Positions 14,193 through 14,486 of a stretch of DNA of 14,486 nucleotides are shown here, piece by piece. Within the stretch, counting starts at the first letter, position 1, and each line of letters begins with the position of its first letter. A program made the translations under genes and the position numbers. The stretch comes from Lachnospiraceae bacterium (GTDB taxonomy: Bacteria > Bacillota_A > Clostridia > Lachnospirales > Lachnospiraceae). The stretch is taken from assembly GCA_016281675.1 (NCBI GenBank), contig JAEEJD010000142.1, forward strand, positions 1-14,486, written 5' to 3'. The notes below the pieces were generated by a model. That model saw only the letters and a list, made by a program, of their open reading frames with translations, had not been told where the DNA came from and searched no databases.

Positions 14193-14486
14193 TCAGTTGA
14201 AATACTTGATCAGGTATGCGGGAAGCATTACTTTTCCGTCACCCTTGATAAGCTTGCCTATCTCAACGGTAAACGAATCCGTAGTTGTTTCGGATGTTTC
14301 CGGAGCTTCTTTTGCTTCGGGAGCTTCTTTTTTTTCGGGAGCCTCGGTTTCCTGTTTTGTGCTCTCCTCCGCCTCTGTCTCCGTTGCGGCACTCTCCTCG
14401 CCTTCCGCTGCCCCCTGGGCTTCGGCTATCGCTTCGTTTATCGCATCTATGATCTCCTGAGGAACCACATAATCTTCATCCGGCTC
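14193..14486 (-). CDS. C-terminal part of an unrecognised protein with acidic low-complexity linker
   Basis: The frame is open from the right edge to the TGA at 14195-14193, so only about 97 C-terminal residues are visible and the start lies outside. After EPDEDYVVPQEIIDAINEAI comes an Ala/Glu-rich stretch, then a Glu/Ala/Pro/Lys/Thr linker with repeated KEAPE units, and a short ordered end (FTVEIGKLIKGDGKVMLPAY). A GTG near the edge could be read as a start but has no reason to be one, because the frame continues upstream. The linker suggests a tether between a main domain and a small C-terminal segment. I cannot assign a family. No clear terminator separates it from the tRNA promoter. Confidence 0.7.
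   Translation of the reverse strand, partial: EPDEDYVVPQEIIDAINEAIAEAQGAAEGEESAATETEAEESTKQETEAPEKKEAPEAKEAPETSETTTDSFTVEIGKLIKGDGKVMLPAYLIKYFN

Noticed and set aside
1..14486. CRISPR array, IS element, phage or plasmid genes
   Set aside because: No regularly spaced repeats, transposase or integrase motifs, or terminal inverted repeats were found on either strand.

Overview
The window reads as chromosomal DNA from a clostridial Firmicute, most likely a Lachnospiraceae member. Pointers are the SCIFF ranthipeptide pair scfA/scfB, a fused SecDF, the HemZ-type coproporphyrinogen dehydrogenase, a bifunctional Rel, strong GGAGG-type ribosome binding sites and moderate GC. Every gene I support lies on the minus strand, so transcription runs from high to low coordinates. 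No IS element, phage gene, CRISPR array or origin was seen.

Right edge to left edge: (1) the C-terminal part of an unrecognised protein with an acidic Glu/Ala/Pro/Lys-rich linker (14193-14486, cut by the edge); (2) tRNA-Glu(CTC) with its own promoter and an intrinsic terminator; (3) a tightly packed run sufC - sufB - rel - MBL hydrolase - hemZ - hisS - two zinc-ribbon membrane proteins (13964 down to 3865). Gaps in this run are 51 bp or less, several are coupled or overlapping, and I see no internal terminator, so it is probably one transcription unit. It mixes Fe-S cluster assembly (a two-gene minimal SUF/SMS-type system), (p)ppGpp metabolism, thiol/hydrolase chemistry, heme-related radical SAM chemistry, histidyl-tRNA charging and two uncharacterised zinc-ribbon proteins with single membrane helices.

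(4) A separate unit follows, with its own sigma-A-like promoter (3826-3854): scfA, a 47-residue six-cysteine SCIFF precursor; a strong hairpin terminator/attenuator; scfB, its radical SAM/SPASM maturase; and secDF, a fused SecD-SecF that runs off the left edge.

The most interesting system is scfA-scfB-secDF. The precursor is a small gene that simple ORF length cut-offs miss. The attenuator between precursor and maturase, plus a hairpin that presents a likely UUG start codon in its loop, suggest that the maturase is made in smaller amounts than the peptide. Secondary points are the two-gene SUF system joined to rel, and the paired zinc-ribbon membrane proteins. There is no gene-free stretch longer than about 300 bases.
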